A DNA stretch of 64,000 nt from Sediminibacterium sp. (GCA_030158665.1 JAOASM010000007.1:1-64000); one strand, 5' to 3'; counted from the stretch's first letter, positions 51,739 to 61,629 are shown. Numbers and translations: made by a program. The notes: a model not told the origin generated them from the sequence alone.

Positions 51739-53841
51739 TTATTTGTTTTTATTATTCTGTAATTGATATTTAATACTTGTATAAAATGTTCTTCCCGGTA
51801 AATTAGGCAAGTTAGCCGCATCAACATAATTGGTGATATTATCCATGCCTACTTGAACGCCTATTCCGTTCTTGAATGTTTTGCCAGCAGCACTGTTTAA
51901 TGCAACATAACCGCTAGCAAAAACATCACCATTATCAAAAACCTCATTGCCATTGTTATTATTAACAGCCCATCTGCTTCTGTATATGGCTCTTGCATTC
52001 AAGTAATAACCCTTGGGGGAATTATAATTTATTTTAACTTGAAGTTTATGTCTACTTGTATTGGGCAAGCCTACATATTCATTCAATTTCATTAGTCTAC
52101 TATAGCCTTGGCTATTTTTAGTATATACTGTTCCAGATTTTATTTCTGCAATTTGATCCTTATCACCAGTTTGCAAAAACTGATACCCACCGCTTAACGT
52201 CCAATTTGTATTTATTTTATGTTGCCCCTCCAATTCAAATCCAGTTGTAAATGCACGACCAATATTTAAGTAACTATAAATTTGTGCGCCAGAAATATAA
52301 GTGCCCACTTGTTGTGATTCAATTAGGTTCTTAATATCGTTTCTAAACAACTGAACCGATATGGAAGATTGCATATTGATTTTCCAATCCCAAGTAAAGT
52401 GTAGGCCATTAGAGTATTCCGGCTTAAGTGCTTTCAACAGATAATAATTGGGGAATAAATTTCCTATTTGTCCTAAGGCATCTAATTTGGCAATGACCTG
52501 TTGTGCTTGTGCAGAACCAAATACACTATAACTTCCCGCAGCTGCATTTGTAAAATCTAGAAACAATTGTCTAAAATCAGGCGCTTTAAAACCTTGCCCT
52601 ATACTAAATCTAAATTGGTGTTGGTTATTTAACTTATACAACATAGATAGTTTAGGACTATAAGCAGATGCGAATTGTGTATTTTGATCAAATCTGACTC
52701 CGCCAATCAAAGTCAATTTTTCTGAAGGCTTCCATTCCCATTGTGTAAATGCATATTGAATCTCATTCTGTTTTCTTACTTTTTCACTATCATAGCGACT
52801 ACTTTTAACACCTTCCCATACAGCACCAAATCCAATCACAGCTTGAAGGTTTTTGCGTACATCCCAATCTGTTTGATTTTCTATGCGCTTGAAATTGTGA
52901 TTTAATACATCCCTGTAAGGCAATCCGTTAATTGTTAATAAATTTTGAACTGCATCATAGGTAGTGGTATAAGCTCTAACGCTAGTTTTTAAGGCTTTAG
53001 AAAAGCGATGATTTAGTGTCGCAGATAAGTTTAAGTCGTTGATATCCTCTTTGCCAATCGAATAGATTGTAATACCGTTATTGGATACTGCAATTTCGTT
53101 TTGAATTTTCTCCTTTGTAAAACGAGTATTCAATAGCAAGCTAGTATTTGACGAAGGTGACCATTTTAATTGTTGCGTCGTAGCATATCGATCGATAGGG
53201 GTAGTAACACGACTATTGCTATTGGGTCTTATACTATATCCATCTGTGCTATAACTATTATAAAAGCCTTGATATTGTAATTGCTTAGTGTTCAGTTTTG
53301 TTTCAAGATTGGCATCTATAGTGTTATATGTTCCATACCTTAACCCCATTGTTATTGGTGATCCAACCGTTGCATCTGTTATAATATTGATGACCCCCGC
53401 CATTGCTTCACTTCCATATAAGCTAGAAGATGGGCCTTTTACAATTTCAATTTTCTTAATATTCCCTAAGGCAATTCTATTCAAATCTAACACGCCGGCT
53501 GTTCGTCCAACCAATGGTTCTCCATTGATGAGTATGATTGTATAATCTGGATTTAATCCTTGTAATTGGACGCCTGCTCCAAAACCACTTGTCAAGTTTA
53601 ATCCTGTTTGTTCTTTTAATATATCAGTCAATCGCAAAGCCCCGTTTTGTTGAATCGTCTTTGCATTAATGATCGTAACTGGTACAGTAAGGTTGCTTAA
53701 TTTTCTTTCTGTTCTTGTTGCAGTCACAACTACACTATCTCCATTTGCCTCCAATGTGTCTTTTACAAAACGCAGCTGAGCAAACAAGTTAGACCCTTGA
53801 AAAAGTCCTAAAAATCCAATTAAATAAATTGTTTTTTTCAT
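51739..53841 (-). CDS. TonB-dependent receptor (HmuR-like, heme uptake)
   Basis: A 700-residue outer-membrane receptor: signal peptide to about residue 21, TonB box and plug at about 35-160 (VTATRTERKLSNLTVPVTIIN, QTGLNLTSGFGAGVQLQGL, VKGPSSSLYGSEAMAGVINI), then a 22-strand barrel. The HmuY gene directly downstream, 3 bases away, indicates heme or a related iron ligand. No Fur box was found upstream by eye. Confidence 0.88.
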   Translation of the reverse strand: MKKTIYLIGFLGLFQGSNLFAQLRFVKDTLEANGDSVVVTATRTERKLSNLTVPVTIINAKTIQQNGALRLTDILKEQTGLNLTSGFGAGVQLQGLNPDYTIILINGEPLVGRTAGVLDLNRIALGNIKKIEIVKGPSSSLYGSEAMAGVINIITDATVGSPITMGLRYGTYNTIDANLETKLNTKQLQYQGFYNSYSTDGYSIRPNSNSRVTTPIDRYATTQQLKWSPSSNTSLLLNTRFTKEKIQNEIAVSNNGITIYSIGKEDINDLNLSATLNHRFSKALKTSVRAYTTTYDAVQNLLTINGLPYRDVLNHNFKRIENQTDWDVRKNLQAVIGFGAVWEGVKSSRYDSEKVRKQNEIQYAFTQWEWKPSEKLTLIGGVRFDQNTQFASAYSPKLSMLYKLNNQHQFRFSIGQGFKAPDFRQLFLDFTNAAAGSYSVFGSAQAQQVIAKLDALGQIGNLFPNYYLLKALKPEYSNGLHFTWDWKINMQSSISVQLFRNDIKNLIESQQVGTYISGAQIYSYLNIGRAFTTGFELEGQHKINTNWTLSGGYQFLQTGDKDQIAEIKSGTVYTKNSQGYSRLMKLNEYVGLPNTSRHKLQVKINYNSPKGYYLNARAIYRSRWAVNNNNGNEVFDNGDVFASGYVALNSAAGKTFKNGIGVQVGMDNITNYVDAANLPNLPGRTFYTSIKYQLQNNKNK

Positions 53842-54018
53842 TTAGACCGCAAAGGTGGAACTTCTCTGACAATCATTTGTTTTCATTATGGTTTAATTGT
53901 CTTCAAATTCATGTATTTTGACATTTAGATGACATTGTAAAATTTAATTGAAAACAGATACTGATTTTGATCATTTTTAGCCGAACTTAATGGTACTAAC
54001 TTTAAACAAATATTTTAC

Positions 54019-55584
54019 ATGGCTAATTTCATACTTACCCAACCAGTTATCCATTATCAAAATTCAGTAGAAACTTTAGTTCAACAAACAACCTCGCTTG
54101 GTCTAGGAAAAATAGCAGATAGCGGAGCCCTTTGTGTTAACACTGGAAAATTTACTGGTCGTAGTCCAGAAAATAAATTTTTTATTAAAGACCATATAAC
54201 AAGCGAAGTCATTGATTGGGGTGGATTTAATCATGGGATGGAAACAAAATATTTTAAACCACTTTACAATAAAATGTTAGCTTACCTAGAAACGCAGAAA
54301 GAAGTCTGGGTAAGAGACGCCCTTGCTTGTGCAGAAAGTACCTACCAGCTTCCAATAAGGTTATATACTGAGCTTCCATGGAGTGCCTTATTTGCGCATA
54401 ATATGTTTATAAGACCGACAGCTGCTCAACTTGATAACTTTAAGCCTGAATGGCAAATCATACATGCGCCCAATTTCAAGGCGACTCCTGAAATTGATGG
54501 CACAATGGCCGAAAATTTTTCGATCATTTCTTTTTCAGAAAAAATAATATTAATTGGCGGATCGGCCTATACTGGGGAAATTAAAAAAGGTATCTTTTCT
54601 GTGCTAAATTTTATCCTCCCTCACTTTAAAGATGTGCTTAGTATGCATTGCAGCGCCAATGTGGGAGAGGCAGGAGATGTTGCATTGTTTTTTGGACTCA
54701 GTGGTACTGGTAAGACAACGCTGAGTGCTGATCCTAAAAGAAAATTAATCGGAGACGACGAACATGGCTGGACCAATCACTCTATTTTCAATTTTGAAGG
54801 CGGCTGCTATGCTAAAACAATCAATTTAAGTGCAGAAAACGAGCCAGATATTTATAAGGCTATAAAATTTGGCGCACTTTTAGAAAATACTGTTTTTTAC
54901 GAGGGCACCAATCGAGTAGATTTTAGCAATGCTGGTATTACAGAAAACACAAGAGTAAGTTATCCGATTGAACATATTCAAAATATTGTTCAACCTTCTG
55001 TTGCGGCACAACCTACAAATATTTTCTTTCTTACTTGTGACGCCTATGGCGTTTTACCTCCAATCAGCAAACTCAACGCTGCTCAAGCAATGTACCAGTT
55101 TATTAGTGGATACACTGCAAAAATTGCTGGAACAGAAGAGGGTATTAAATCACCAAAAGCAACTTTTAGTAGTTGTTTTGGCGCTCCATTTATGCCGCTA
55201 CACCCAGGTGATTACGCAAAGTTATTAGGTGCTAAAATAGAAGAAAATCATTGTCAGGTCTGGTTGATTAATACCGGTTGGTCTGGGGGCGCATATGGTA
55301 CTGGAAAAAGAATGTCCTTACCCAATACCAGAAAAATGATTGAAGCGGTATTGAACAAAACAATTGACCAAGCTGGATACGAAGACTTTCCGGTATTTGG
55401 TTTTAAAATACCTAAGCAAGTTCCGGGAGTAGATGCTGCAATTTTGCAACCAGAAAACACATGGGAAGATAAAGTAAAATACGAAGCTGAACGTATCTGT
55501 TTGGCCAACTTATTTCAAAGGAATTTTAAAAAATTTGAACCTGGCGTAGATGCTACTATCATTGATGCAGGTCCAAAATATTAA
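54019..55584 (+). CDS. pckA: Phosphoenolpyruvate carboxykinase (ATP)
   Basis: A 521-residue gluconeogenic enzyme converting oxaloacetate and ATP to phosphoenolpyruvate, CO2 and ADP. The substrate-binding TGRSPENKF is near residue 48, the P-loop is FFGLSGTGKTTLSADP near 230, the metal-binding LIGDDEHGW follows near 250, and the adenine-binding block is R.S near 320. Normal length. It overlaps the convergent gene at 55581 by 4 bases, and shares a 177-base upstream region with the TonB receptor gene. Confidence 0.96.
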   Translation: MANFILTQPVIHYQNSVETLVQQTTSLGLGKIADSGALCVNTGKFTGRSPENKFFIKDHITSEVIDWGGFNHGMETKYFKPLYNKMLAYLETQKEVWVRDALACAESTYQLPIRLYTELPWSALFAHNMFIRPTAAQLDNFKPEWQIIHAPNFKATPEIDGTMAENFSIISFSEKIILIGGSAYTGEIKKGIFSVLNFILPHFKDVLSMHCSANVGEAGDVALFFGLSGTGKTTLSADPKRKLIGDDEHGWTNHSIFNFEGGCYAKTINLSAENEPDIYKAIKFGALLENTVFYEGTNRVDFSNAGITENTRVSYPIEHIQNIVQPSVAAQPTNIFFLTCDAYGVLPPISKLNAAQAMYQFISGYTAKIAGTEEGIKSPKATFSSCFGAPFMPLHPGDYAKLLGAKIEENHCQVWLINTGWSGGAYGTGKRMSLPNTRKMIEAVLNKTIDQAGYEDFPVFGFKIPKQVPGVDAAILQPENTWEDKVKYEAERICLANLFQRNFKKFEPGVDATIIDAGPKY

Positions 55585-56984
55585 ATTTTTTCGATCATTT
55601 TTTGCACTGCTTTTACTTCTGTTGGCACAATAAAGTACTCAAAGAATCTTTTGTCATCTTCTTTACGTACACTGCCAATTAAATAAGTTTCACCATGTGT
55701 GATAAACATATATTTATCATTGATTGCATTAATCACATCACTTCGAACTTTTTTCTGTAAACCAATGTTTTTGTCTTTTATGCCAAGCACATGATTGATC
55801 TCTGAAATTTCTACATTATGATTGGTGCCGTGTGCGTTAATTAATAATTGAATCAAGCTGGTTTCAGTTTCAGTAAATGCTTGATTCATCGTTTTAGTTT
55901 TTAAGGCTTTTAGCTGTGCTTTTTCTATTTTCTTTCTTACACTTCTATTAAACATCCACCCCAATAAACCAATGATGATGACTACAGAGAGTATTGCGAA
56001 TAGAATTATCAAATTTGAATAATCCATCCCCCAAATTGGAAAACTCAATAATTGAAAATCATTCAAATTAAAATCCCAGGTTTTAAAATTCTGTAACCCG
56101 GCTTGATATTTATAATATTTCCCCTTGTAATAAAACACAGTCATTTCCTGAGCATTTCGAATAAAAAATTGATTTAAGTCTGCTCTTTTTGACTTGTATA
56201 TTTTATTTGCTTTATAGTCTAATAAATAGGCTTCATCATTGATTAGGAAAATCCTTCCTTTATCATGTGTGTAACTGACGAAATTGTTTTTTTGTTGAAT
56301 GAGCTTTATCAACTCAGTTGAAGCTTTTCCAATTTTAACCCAATCTGCGGTTTTAATGTCTAAGTAATAACTGGTGTAGTCAAATACACCATCATTTAAT
56401 TTCTGGTCTTTGATGCCCTTTTTTTCTATTTTCTGTATTGGCACATACAATCTGCCTTCTGTTGGTGAAAACCAATCATAGTCGGCTGTGTAAACTTCGA
56501 TATTGGTTGGCTGTATATCCCACTCTAGATCGACTGTATTGTATTTTCTTAAATGTGCTGTTTTAGTCCAAAACCCATAACCCCCATAATTGTAAATTTG
56601 GTCCTTGTAAATGAAGTTGGTACAGTCAATATTGTAATTGATATTGATTGTATTGTCAATTTTTCTAAAAACTACGCTATCGCCTTTTGGCTCTGACATC
56701 TGAAAAATAAACCCAGTCTGGGATAGAAATAGGTAGATTTTCCCATTGTGCTTGATCAATTCCTGTGCATTGGGACCAAAAGAAGTTCCGTTAAGAGGTA
56801 AGATTTTTGAGTTGTTCCCTAATACAATATTGCCATTATAATCGCCCAAGGACTTAATTTTTTGTAAAAATGGACTAAAATAAACAGTATATGTCCGCTC
56901 ACAAGGAATAAATTGAGCTTCAACTGAAGTAAATTGTAGCAAAAAGACTACAAAAGCAATTGATTTTATATTTATATAACGCAT
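55581..56984 (-). CDS. Membrane-anchored protein with possible regulatory C-terminus
   Basis: A 467-residue protein. It has a signal peptide (cleaved near VEAQ, residue 23), then a large exported part with a beta-propeller-like feel (repeated YYxG and W.. motifs), one span at about 332-353 (LIILFAILSVVIIIGLLGWMF), and a cytoplasmic C-terminal 100 residues (TETETSLIQLLINAHG, EISEINHVLGIKDKNIGLQKKVRSDVINAIND). The last part could be a helix-turn-helix domain, giving a one-component membrane regulator, but I do not recognise it. It overlaps pckA by 4 bases. Confidence 0.65.
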   Translation of the reverse strand: MRYINIKSIAFVVFLLQFTSVEAQFIPCERTYTVYFSPFLQKIKSLGDYNGNIVLGNNSKILPLNGTSFGPNAQELIKHNGKIYLFLSQTGFIFQMSEPKGDSVVFRKIDNTININYNIDCTNFIYKDQIYNYGGYGFWTKTAHLRKYNTVDLEWDIQPTNIEVYTADYDWFSPTEGRLYVPIQKIEKKGIKDQKLNDGVFDYTSYYLDIKTADWVKIGKASTELIKLIQQKNNFVSYTHDKGRIFLINDEAYLLDYKANKIYKSKRADLNQFFIRNAQEMTVFYYKGKYYKYQAGLQNFKTWDFNLNDFQLLSFPIWGMDYSNLIILFAILSVVIIIGLLGWMFNRSVRKKIEKAQLKALKTKTMNQAFTETETSLIQLLINAHGTNHNVEISEINHVLGIKDKNIGLQKKVRSDVINAINDKYMFITHGETYLIGSVRKEDDKRFFEYFIVPTEVKAVQKMIEKI

Positions 56985-57340
56985 TGGTAATCAATATATA
57001 ATTAGGAAAGTAACTTATTGTATATGAATAATCTCTATATAAAAATAAGAAATAACCTATTACCTCACTCATTTATTAACCCATTCCTTTTCATTTAATA
57101 TTAGAAAGCTGATTTTTGTTAAAGCTTTTGGGGGAAAGCTATGGATTTTACAGGGGAGCTGGGTAACCAGCTCCCCTTTTCATTTCCCCTATTTAAAAAT
57201 TAAGATATTCAGTCCTGTCTTTTGCAGATTCGGTATCCCTTCTAAAGCCCTTTTTGTTAACAATTTCGTAATATAGACCTAGTTGCCGTTAAGTCAATTT
57301 GAAGGAAATTTACAGACACATATATACCAAATTTTTTTTT
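56985..57340. other. Gene-free region with an orphan terminator
   Basis: 356 bases between the membrane protein (minus) and the DUF47 gene (plus). It holds a strong hairpin at 57153-57180 pointing rightwards, with no gene just before it. I found no other clear structure. Confidence 0.6.
57153..57180 (+). terminator. Strong terminator hairpin without a gene upstream
   Basis: GGGGAGCTGG (57153-57162) pairs perfectly with CCAGCTCCCC (57167-57176) around GTAA, followed by TTTT. It lies 160 bases before the DUF47 start. No protein gene ends on the plus strand before it, so it may end a small RNA or act as an attenuator of the phosphate operon. Confidence 0.75.
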
Positions 57341-57988
57341 ATGGACTTTAACTCAATCATGAAGATTTTTTTACCAAAAGACAGGGTTTTCTTTCAACTT
57401 TTTGAAGAAGTTGCTGAGCATGTATACGAAATGGGCGTAAAACTTAAAGAAATGGTCAATGAGCCAGATGTAGATGTTAGGGCTAACATTTTAGCTCAAA
57501 TTGAAAATCTTGAACACAAAAATGACGAGTTAACACATAATATTTTCACTGAATTGGGTAGAAATTTTATCACTCCGTTTGACAGAGAAGATATCCACTA
57601 CCTAGCTACATCATTAGACGATATCGCTGATTATATCTATGCATCTGCTAAAAAAATTAATTTCTATAAAGTGAACCCCAACGATACTGGTATTCACAAA
57701 TTAGCAGAATTGATTTTACAAGGAACTCAAGAAACTAAAAAAGCGGTTCTTGGATTGCGCAATATGAAGAATATTAAGGAAATGACTGATGCAATGATTA
57801 AAATTAATAGTATTGAGAATCAAGCAGATGATGTCTTTGATATGAGTATTGAGAAATTATTTGAACAAGAAAATGATTTTAAAGAAGTGATTAAGAAAAG
57901 AGAGATTTATCAAGTACTTGAAATTGCTACCGATAAAATTGAAGATGTTTCCAATGTAATTGAATCAATTATTATCAAGTACGCTTAA
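57341..57988 (+). CDS. DUF47/PhoU-like phosphate transport accessory protein
   Basis: A 215-residue helical protein of the DUF47 family, PhoU-like partners of PiT transporters. I start at 57341 (MDFNSIMKIFLPKDRVFFQLFEE), which gives normal family length; a start at 57299 would need TTG. The typical block DIHYLATSLDDIADYIYASAKKI lies near residue 88. The PiT gene begins 11 bases downstream, so they are one operon for low-affinity phosphate uptake. Confidence 0.92.
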   Translation: MDFNSIMKIFLPKDRVFFQLFEEVAEHVYEMGVKLKEMVNEPDVDVRANILAQIENLEHKNDELTHNIFTELGRNFITPFDREDIHYLATSLDDIADYIYASAKKINFYKVNPNDTGIHKLAELILQGTQETKKAVLGLRNMKNIKEMTDAMIKINSIENQADDVFDMSIEKLFEQENDFKEVIKKREIYQVLEIATDKIEDVSNVIESIIIKYA

Positions 57989-57999
57989 CTTATTGCACA

Positions 58000-59712
58000 A
58001 TGACTTTATTAATTATTATTATAGCGCTTGCGCTAATATTTGACTATATCAATGGTTTTCATGATGCTGCCAATTCTATTGCAACGGTGGTTTCAACAAA
58101 AGTGTTGACCCCGTTTCAAGCAGTGCTTTGGGCTGCATTGTTTAATTCTGTTGCATTCTGGATTTTTAAAGACCATGCAGTAGCGAACTCAATAAGTAAA
58201 ACTGTTTACAAAGAGTTTATTACACTTCCAGTTATTTTCTCTGGATTACTTGCGGCAATTTTCTGGAACTTATTGACTTGGTGGTATGGTATTCCTTCTT
58301 CCTCTTCTCACACTTTGATTGGTGGTTTTGCTGGTGCCGCAATAGCTCATGCTTTGTCTGTAAAGGGCATCCATTTTTCTTGGGCAAAAATTGTAGATGC
58401 CGACACCATTATAAAAACTGTATTATTTATTTTTCTAGCACCGATTATCGGTATTGTTATTTCTATGTTTATCACATTGGTAACAATCATGCAAAATATA
58501 TGGTACAGGCTTGGAATCATTATGGTGGTAACCTTATTGACAGCATTTTTATTTGACTATTTTGAGAATAGTAAAATGAATGAAAACGCTCAGAAGTTTT
58601 ATGGAATTGATAAGTATAAAACTGAGGTGGCATCATTGACCAATGAGCTTGAAGAAAAAAATGCTGATACCATCTTATTAGGTAAGATTTCGATCGCAAA
58701 TGAGAAATTAGCAAAAGCCAAAGCTAGTTTTGATCATATTCACCCTTACATCGAAAATTTTGATAAGACTAGTGCAGTGTACATTGCAAAGGTTGCAAAA
58801 GATAGTGGCTGGTTGGATCAGGTTGCAGTTAGTAAATTAAAAGATGCTGTTAGAAATGCCAACGACTTTTTAGTATTAGAAGCTAAGGCCCCTGAAAATG
58901 ATTCTGCAAAGACAGAATATGATAAGGCAAAATTGATTACAGAAGAATATAAAAAACCTTTAAAAGAATACTTAGCTGGCAATATTGGGGTTGACTCAGT
59001 AATCACTGCCATCAATAATATTTACCCAATACAACCTAAAAATATTGACAAGGTTAGGGCGAAAATAACAAAGTTTAATATCGAAAAATCCTTTGCATCT
59101 GAAATAGATAAAGCGGACAATACCATCATAGTGAATGGTATCTTTGGTTCATCCCTGATATTTATGTTGATATACCTATATGTTGAAAAAATCAAAACTC
59201 CGACAGCTTTAACAGTAGGGAACATGTTTAAGAAATTGCAATTATTTAGCTCTGCTGCATTTAGTATTGGACACGGCGGCAACGATGCGCAAAAAGTAAT
59301 GGGTATCATTGGTGCTGCATTAATTGCAAGTGGAAGCATACAAGATTTTGCATCACTCCCAAGTTGGGTGCCTGTAGCATGTTACTTAGCGATAGGTTTA
59401 GGTACCATGAGTGGTGGTTGGAAAATTGTAAAAACAATGGGTTCTAAAATCACCAAAGTAACTCCACTAGAAGGGGTTGCTGCAGAAACAGCCGGAGCAT
59501 TTACATTGTTCTTTACAGGACAAATGGGTATCCCGGTTTCTACAACACATACCATCACAGGATCAATCATTGGAGTAGGCGCAACAAAAAGATTGAGCGC
59601 AGTAAGATGGGGTGTCACCACCAACTTGCTTTGGGCATGGATTTTGACCATTCCAGTGAGTGCTGTTCTTGCTGCTATCACTTATTATATAGTAGCTTTC
59701 TTTCATGGTTAA
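58000..59712 (+). CDS. Inorganic phosphate transporter (PiT family) with large central insert
   Basis: A 570-residue inner-membrane phosphate transporter. The two PiT signature segments are GFHDAANSIATVVSTKVL near residue 20 and SIGHGGNDAQKVMGIIGAA near 425. The two halves are separated by a hydrophilic, mostly helical insert of about 185 residues (roughly 187-372, rich in Lys, Glu and Ala), longer than in typical PiT proteins. The insert may interact with DUF47 (upstream). A terminator follows. Confidence 0.93.
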   Translation: MTLLIIIIALALIFDYINGFHDAANSIATVVSTKVLTPFQAVLWAALFNSVAFWIFKDHAVANSISKTVYKEFITLPVIFSGLLAAIFWNLLTWWYGIPSSSSHTLIGGFAGAAIAHALSVKGIHFSWAKIVDADTIIKTVLFIFLAPIIGIVISMFITLVTIMQNIWYRLGIIMVVTLLTAFLFDYFENSKMNENAQKFYGIDKYKTEVASLTNELEEKNADTILLGKISIANEKLAKAKASFDHIHPYIENFDKTSAVYIAKVAKDSGWLDQVAVSKLKDAVRNANDFLVLEAKAPENDSAKTEYDKAKLITEEYKKPLKEYLAGNIGVDSVITAINNIYPIQPKNIDKVRAKITKFNIEKSFASEIDKADNTIIVNGIFGSSLIFMLIYLYVEKIKTPTALTVGNMFKKLQLFSSAAFSIGHGGNDAQKVMGIIGAALIASGSIQDFASLPSWVPVACYLAIGLGTMSGGWKIVKTMGSKITKVTPLEGVAAETAGAFTLFFTGQMGIPVSTTHTITGSIIGVGATKRLSAVRWGVTTNLLWAWILTIPVSAVLAAITYYIVAFFHG

Positions 59713-59732
59713 CACATAACGTATTTGATATG

Positions 59733-59766
59733 AAAAAAAGACTCCAAAATTTTGGAGTCTTTTTTT
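59733..59766. terminator. Bidirectional terminator
   Basis: GACTCCAAAA (59740-59749) is followed directly by its complement TTTTGGAGTC, with A-run and T-run flanks. It ends the phosphate operon. Confidence 0.9.
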
Positions 59767-59953
59767 ATTTGTAACGTTTGCAGAACGTTAATGGTTGTTT
59801 GTTAGTTAAATATTACATGTTTAATTTCAATAATCAAGTGCAGTCGGGGTTACCTTTGTTTAAGACTTGTATTAAATAGTAGTGCATAACATAGCGTATG
59901 CTCTTTTATTTTAAAAAAATACAACATTTTATTCTTTAGAAAAAATTCAAACT

Positions 59954-60241
59954 ATGATAGAAAAGAAATATTACAAAACAAAAGATTATTGCAAAGTAAA
60001 ATTCACTGTAGCATCTGACGCAAAAAAAGTTGAGATTTTTGGTTTGAACAATGAATGGAAAAAAGGTGTCGCATTGGCGAAGAAAAAAGATGGCAACTTT
60101 GCAGTTGAAATGAATATTGACAAAGGAACACAACACGAATTCAAATACTTGGTAGATAAGAAAACCTGGTTAAACGATGACCAAGCAGATGCGCAGACAC
60201 TTAATGTGTATGGCACCACAAATAGCGTTGTGATTGTTTAA
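59954..60241 (+). CDS. Small CBM48/AMPK-beta-like glycogen-binding domain protein
   Basis: A 95-residue stand-alone domain of the isoamylase-early-set/CBM48 type (KVKFTVASDAKKVEIFGLNNEWKKGVAL, KDGNFAVEMNID, HEFKYLVDKKTWLNDDQADA). Such domains bind glycogen or starch, here as a single-domain protein without a catalytic part. The strong terminator at its 3' end is shared with the convergent M24 peptidase gene. Confidence 0.87.
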   Translation: MIEKKYYKTKDYCKVKFTVASDAKKVEIFGLNNEWKKGVALAKKKDGNFAVEMNIDKGTQHEFKYLVDKKTWLNDDQADAQTLNVYGTTNSVVIV

Positions 60242-60271
60242 CAAAATAGGATGAATCCATCCTATTTTGTT
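60240..60271. terminator. Bidirectional terminator overlapping two gene ends
   Basis: A perfect 14-base stem (60240-60253 with 60258-60271), with arms AACAAAATAGGATG and complement and a 4-base loop. It overlaps the last bases of the CBM48 gene and the last codons of the M24 peptidase gene, which converge here. Confidence 0.85.
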
Positions 60272-61554
60272 GAATGAATCAAATGAATGGTCTTTTGGCG
60301 TCCATCAAGGTACTCGAAACTTGTCCCATTGAAATAACCATTTTGTTCTAAAGCTATTCTTACCGGCTTATTCCATCCATTTAGTACATGCATTGCATTC
60401 AGTTCTATCGAATAGCAAGTATTTGGACGCATTGCATAATCTCCAGATCCTGGCACGCCTTGCTGCATGTCCCACATGCCAATAGTGGTTCCTGCTGCAT
60501 GGCCATGAAATCCAATTGGATGGGTATAGATGCTTGGCTGAATCCTTTCGGCCTTGGCTTGTTGAATAGAGGCAGCTAGTATTTCATTGCCCGTTCTACC
60601 CGTTTTAAAGGTGGATGTCAAAATATCTTGAAGTCTATTTGTTTTAGTAAAAGCTGTTGCTAATTCAACTGGGGCTTCTGTTTCATTTGGCATCAATACA
60701 TAAGCATGTTCTTGAACATCCGAGTTTAATCTTAAGTAACTGATTCCAAAATCAACATGTAAAAGATCTCCAGGTCGAATGATTGCATCATTGTCATTAC
60801 TGACTCTTCTTTGAATATCAACCGATGGATGAAACCATGTAGACAAACCAAGATCAGATACTTTTTGTCTAAACCACCAGACTAAATCATTGGAACTTGT
60901 TTTATTTGGCTGAATCACTTGATTGCTAAAACCTTCTTGAATGATTTTGTGTGTGATGGAAAGTAATGTTGGATAGAAAGCCATTTCTTTTTCTGTTCTT
61001 GTCTCTAGCCAAGCAACACCTAGTTTTTCTGCAGACACCAGTTTTTTCAGCTGATTAGGTGCCAATGCTTTTTTAAGTTCATTGTACTCTGTTACATGCA
61101 TTCCATCAGCATGTCCATAATCCATTGATGTATTTAAACCAATTTTATTGGGGCTTAAGCTGTCAATTAACTTTGACAAAGCTTTCCACTGATCTGGTTC
61201 TTCATCCGGATTCCAAGCAGCTTGAATACTTTTACCCACTTGATATCTTGCTATCGCATAACTTTTAACAGTACTGCTTTCTTTGCTCTTGTAAAAAACT
61301 AAAATCGTTCTTCTTCTTGCAGAAAGCCATTCTGCAGGTAAAAAGGTTTTTAATATGGGGTCTTCATTGTATTCTCTTGAAACAAGTAACCAACAATCAA
61401 TCTTAGACTCCTCCATTAGTTGGGGTAATAAGTTCGTAATTCTGTCATCCAACATTTCATTGACCATCTTTGCCTGGTCCTTAACAGTTGCCACCTGTCC
61501 ATAAGTAGTGAATGCTACAAATGGAAGCATTAAAAGGATGATAATACGTTTCAT
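60262..61554 (-). CDS. Exported M24-family metallopeptidase (Xaa-Pro aminopeptidase-like)
   Basis: A 430-residue protein with signal peptide cleaved near TYGQ (residue 20) and a pita-bread (creatinase/aminopeptidase) domain from about 200. Metal ligands are visible as Asp in LLHVDFG, Asp in LNSDVQE, His in HPIGFHGHAAGT, Glu in SIELNAM and Glu in ALEQNG. The family removes N-terminal residues before proline; the export signal puts this one outside the cytoplasm. A terminator at its 3' end is shared with the convergent CBM48 gene. Confidence 0.88.
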   Translation of the reverse strand: MKRIIILLMLPFVAFTTYGQVATVKDQAKMVNEMLDDRITNLLPQLMEESKIDCWLLVSREYNEDPILKTFLPAEWLSARRRTILVFYKSKESSTVKSYAIARYQVGKSIQAAWNPDEEPDQWKALSKLIDSLSPNKIGLNTSMDYGHADGMHVTEYNELKKALAPNQLKKLVSAEKLGVAWLETRTEKEMAFYPTLLSITHKIIQEGFSNQVIQPNKTSSNDLVWWFRQKVSDLGLSTWFHPSVDIQRRVSNDNDAIIRPGDLLHVDFGISYLRLNSDVQEHAYVLMPNETEAPVELATAFTKTNRLQDILTSTFKTGRTGNEILAASIQQAKAERIQPSIYTHPIGFHGHAAGTTIGMWDMQQGVPGSGDYAMRPNTCYSIELNAMHVLNGWNKPVRIALEQNGYFNGTSFEYLDGRQKTIHLIHSTK

Positions 61555-61629
61555 GTCGGTTGATATTGAAATGGATAAAATTAAACGCTATATTGATTCT
61601 AGAATAAATTAACTACTAAATTTGCAACT

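Noticed and set aside
53842-54018. A Fur box in front of the heme-uptake receptor
   Set aside because: No GATAATNATTATC-like dyad was seen in the 177-base region; iron control cannot be claimed from sequence.
61555-61629. A riboswitch in front of the TonB receptor at 61630
   Set aside because: Only 75 bases separate it from the divergent gene, too little for a cobalamin or TPP riboswitch, and no box sequence is visible.
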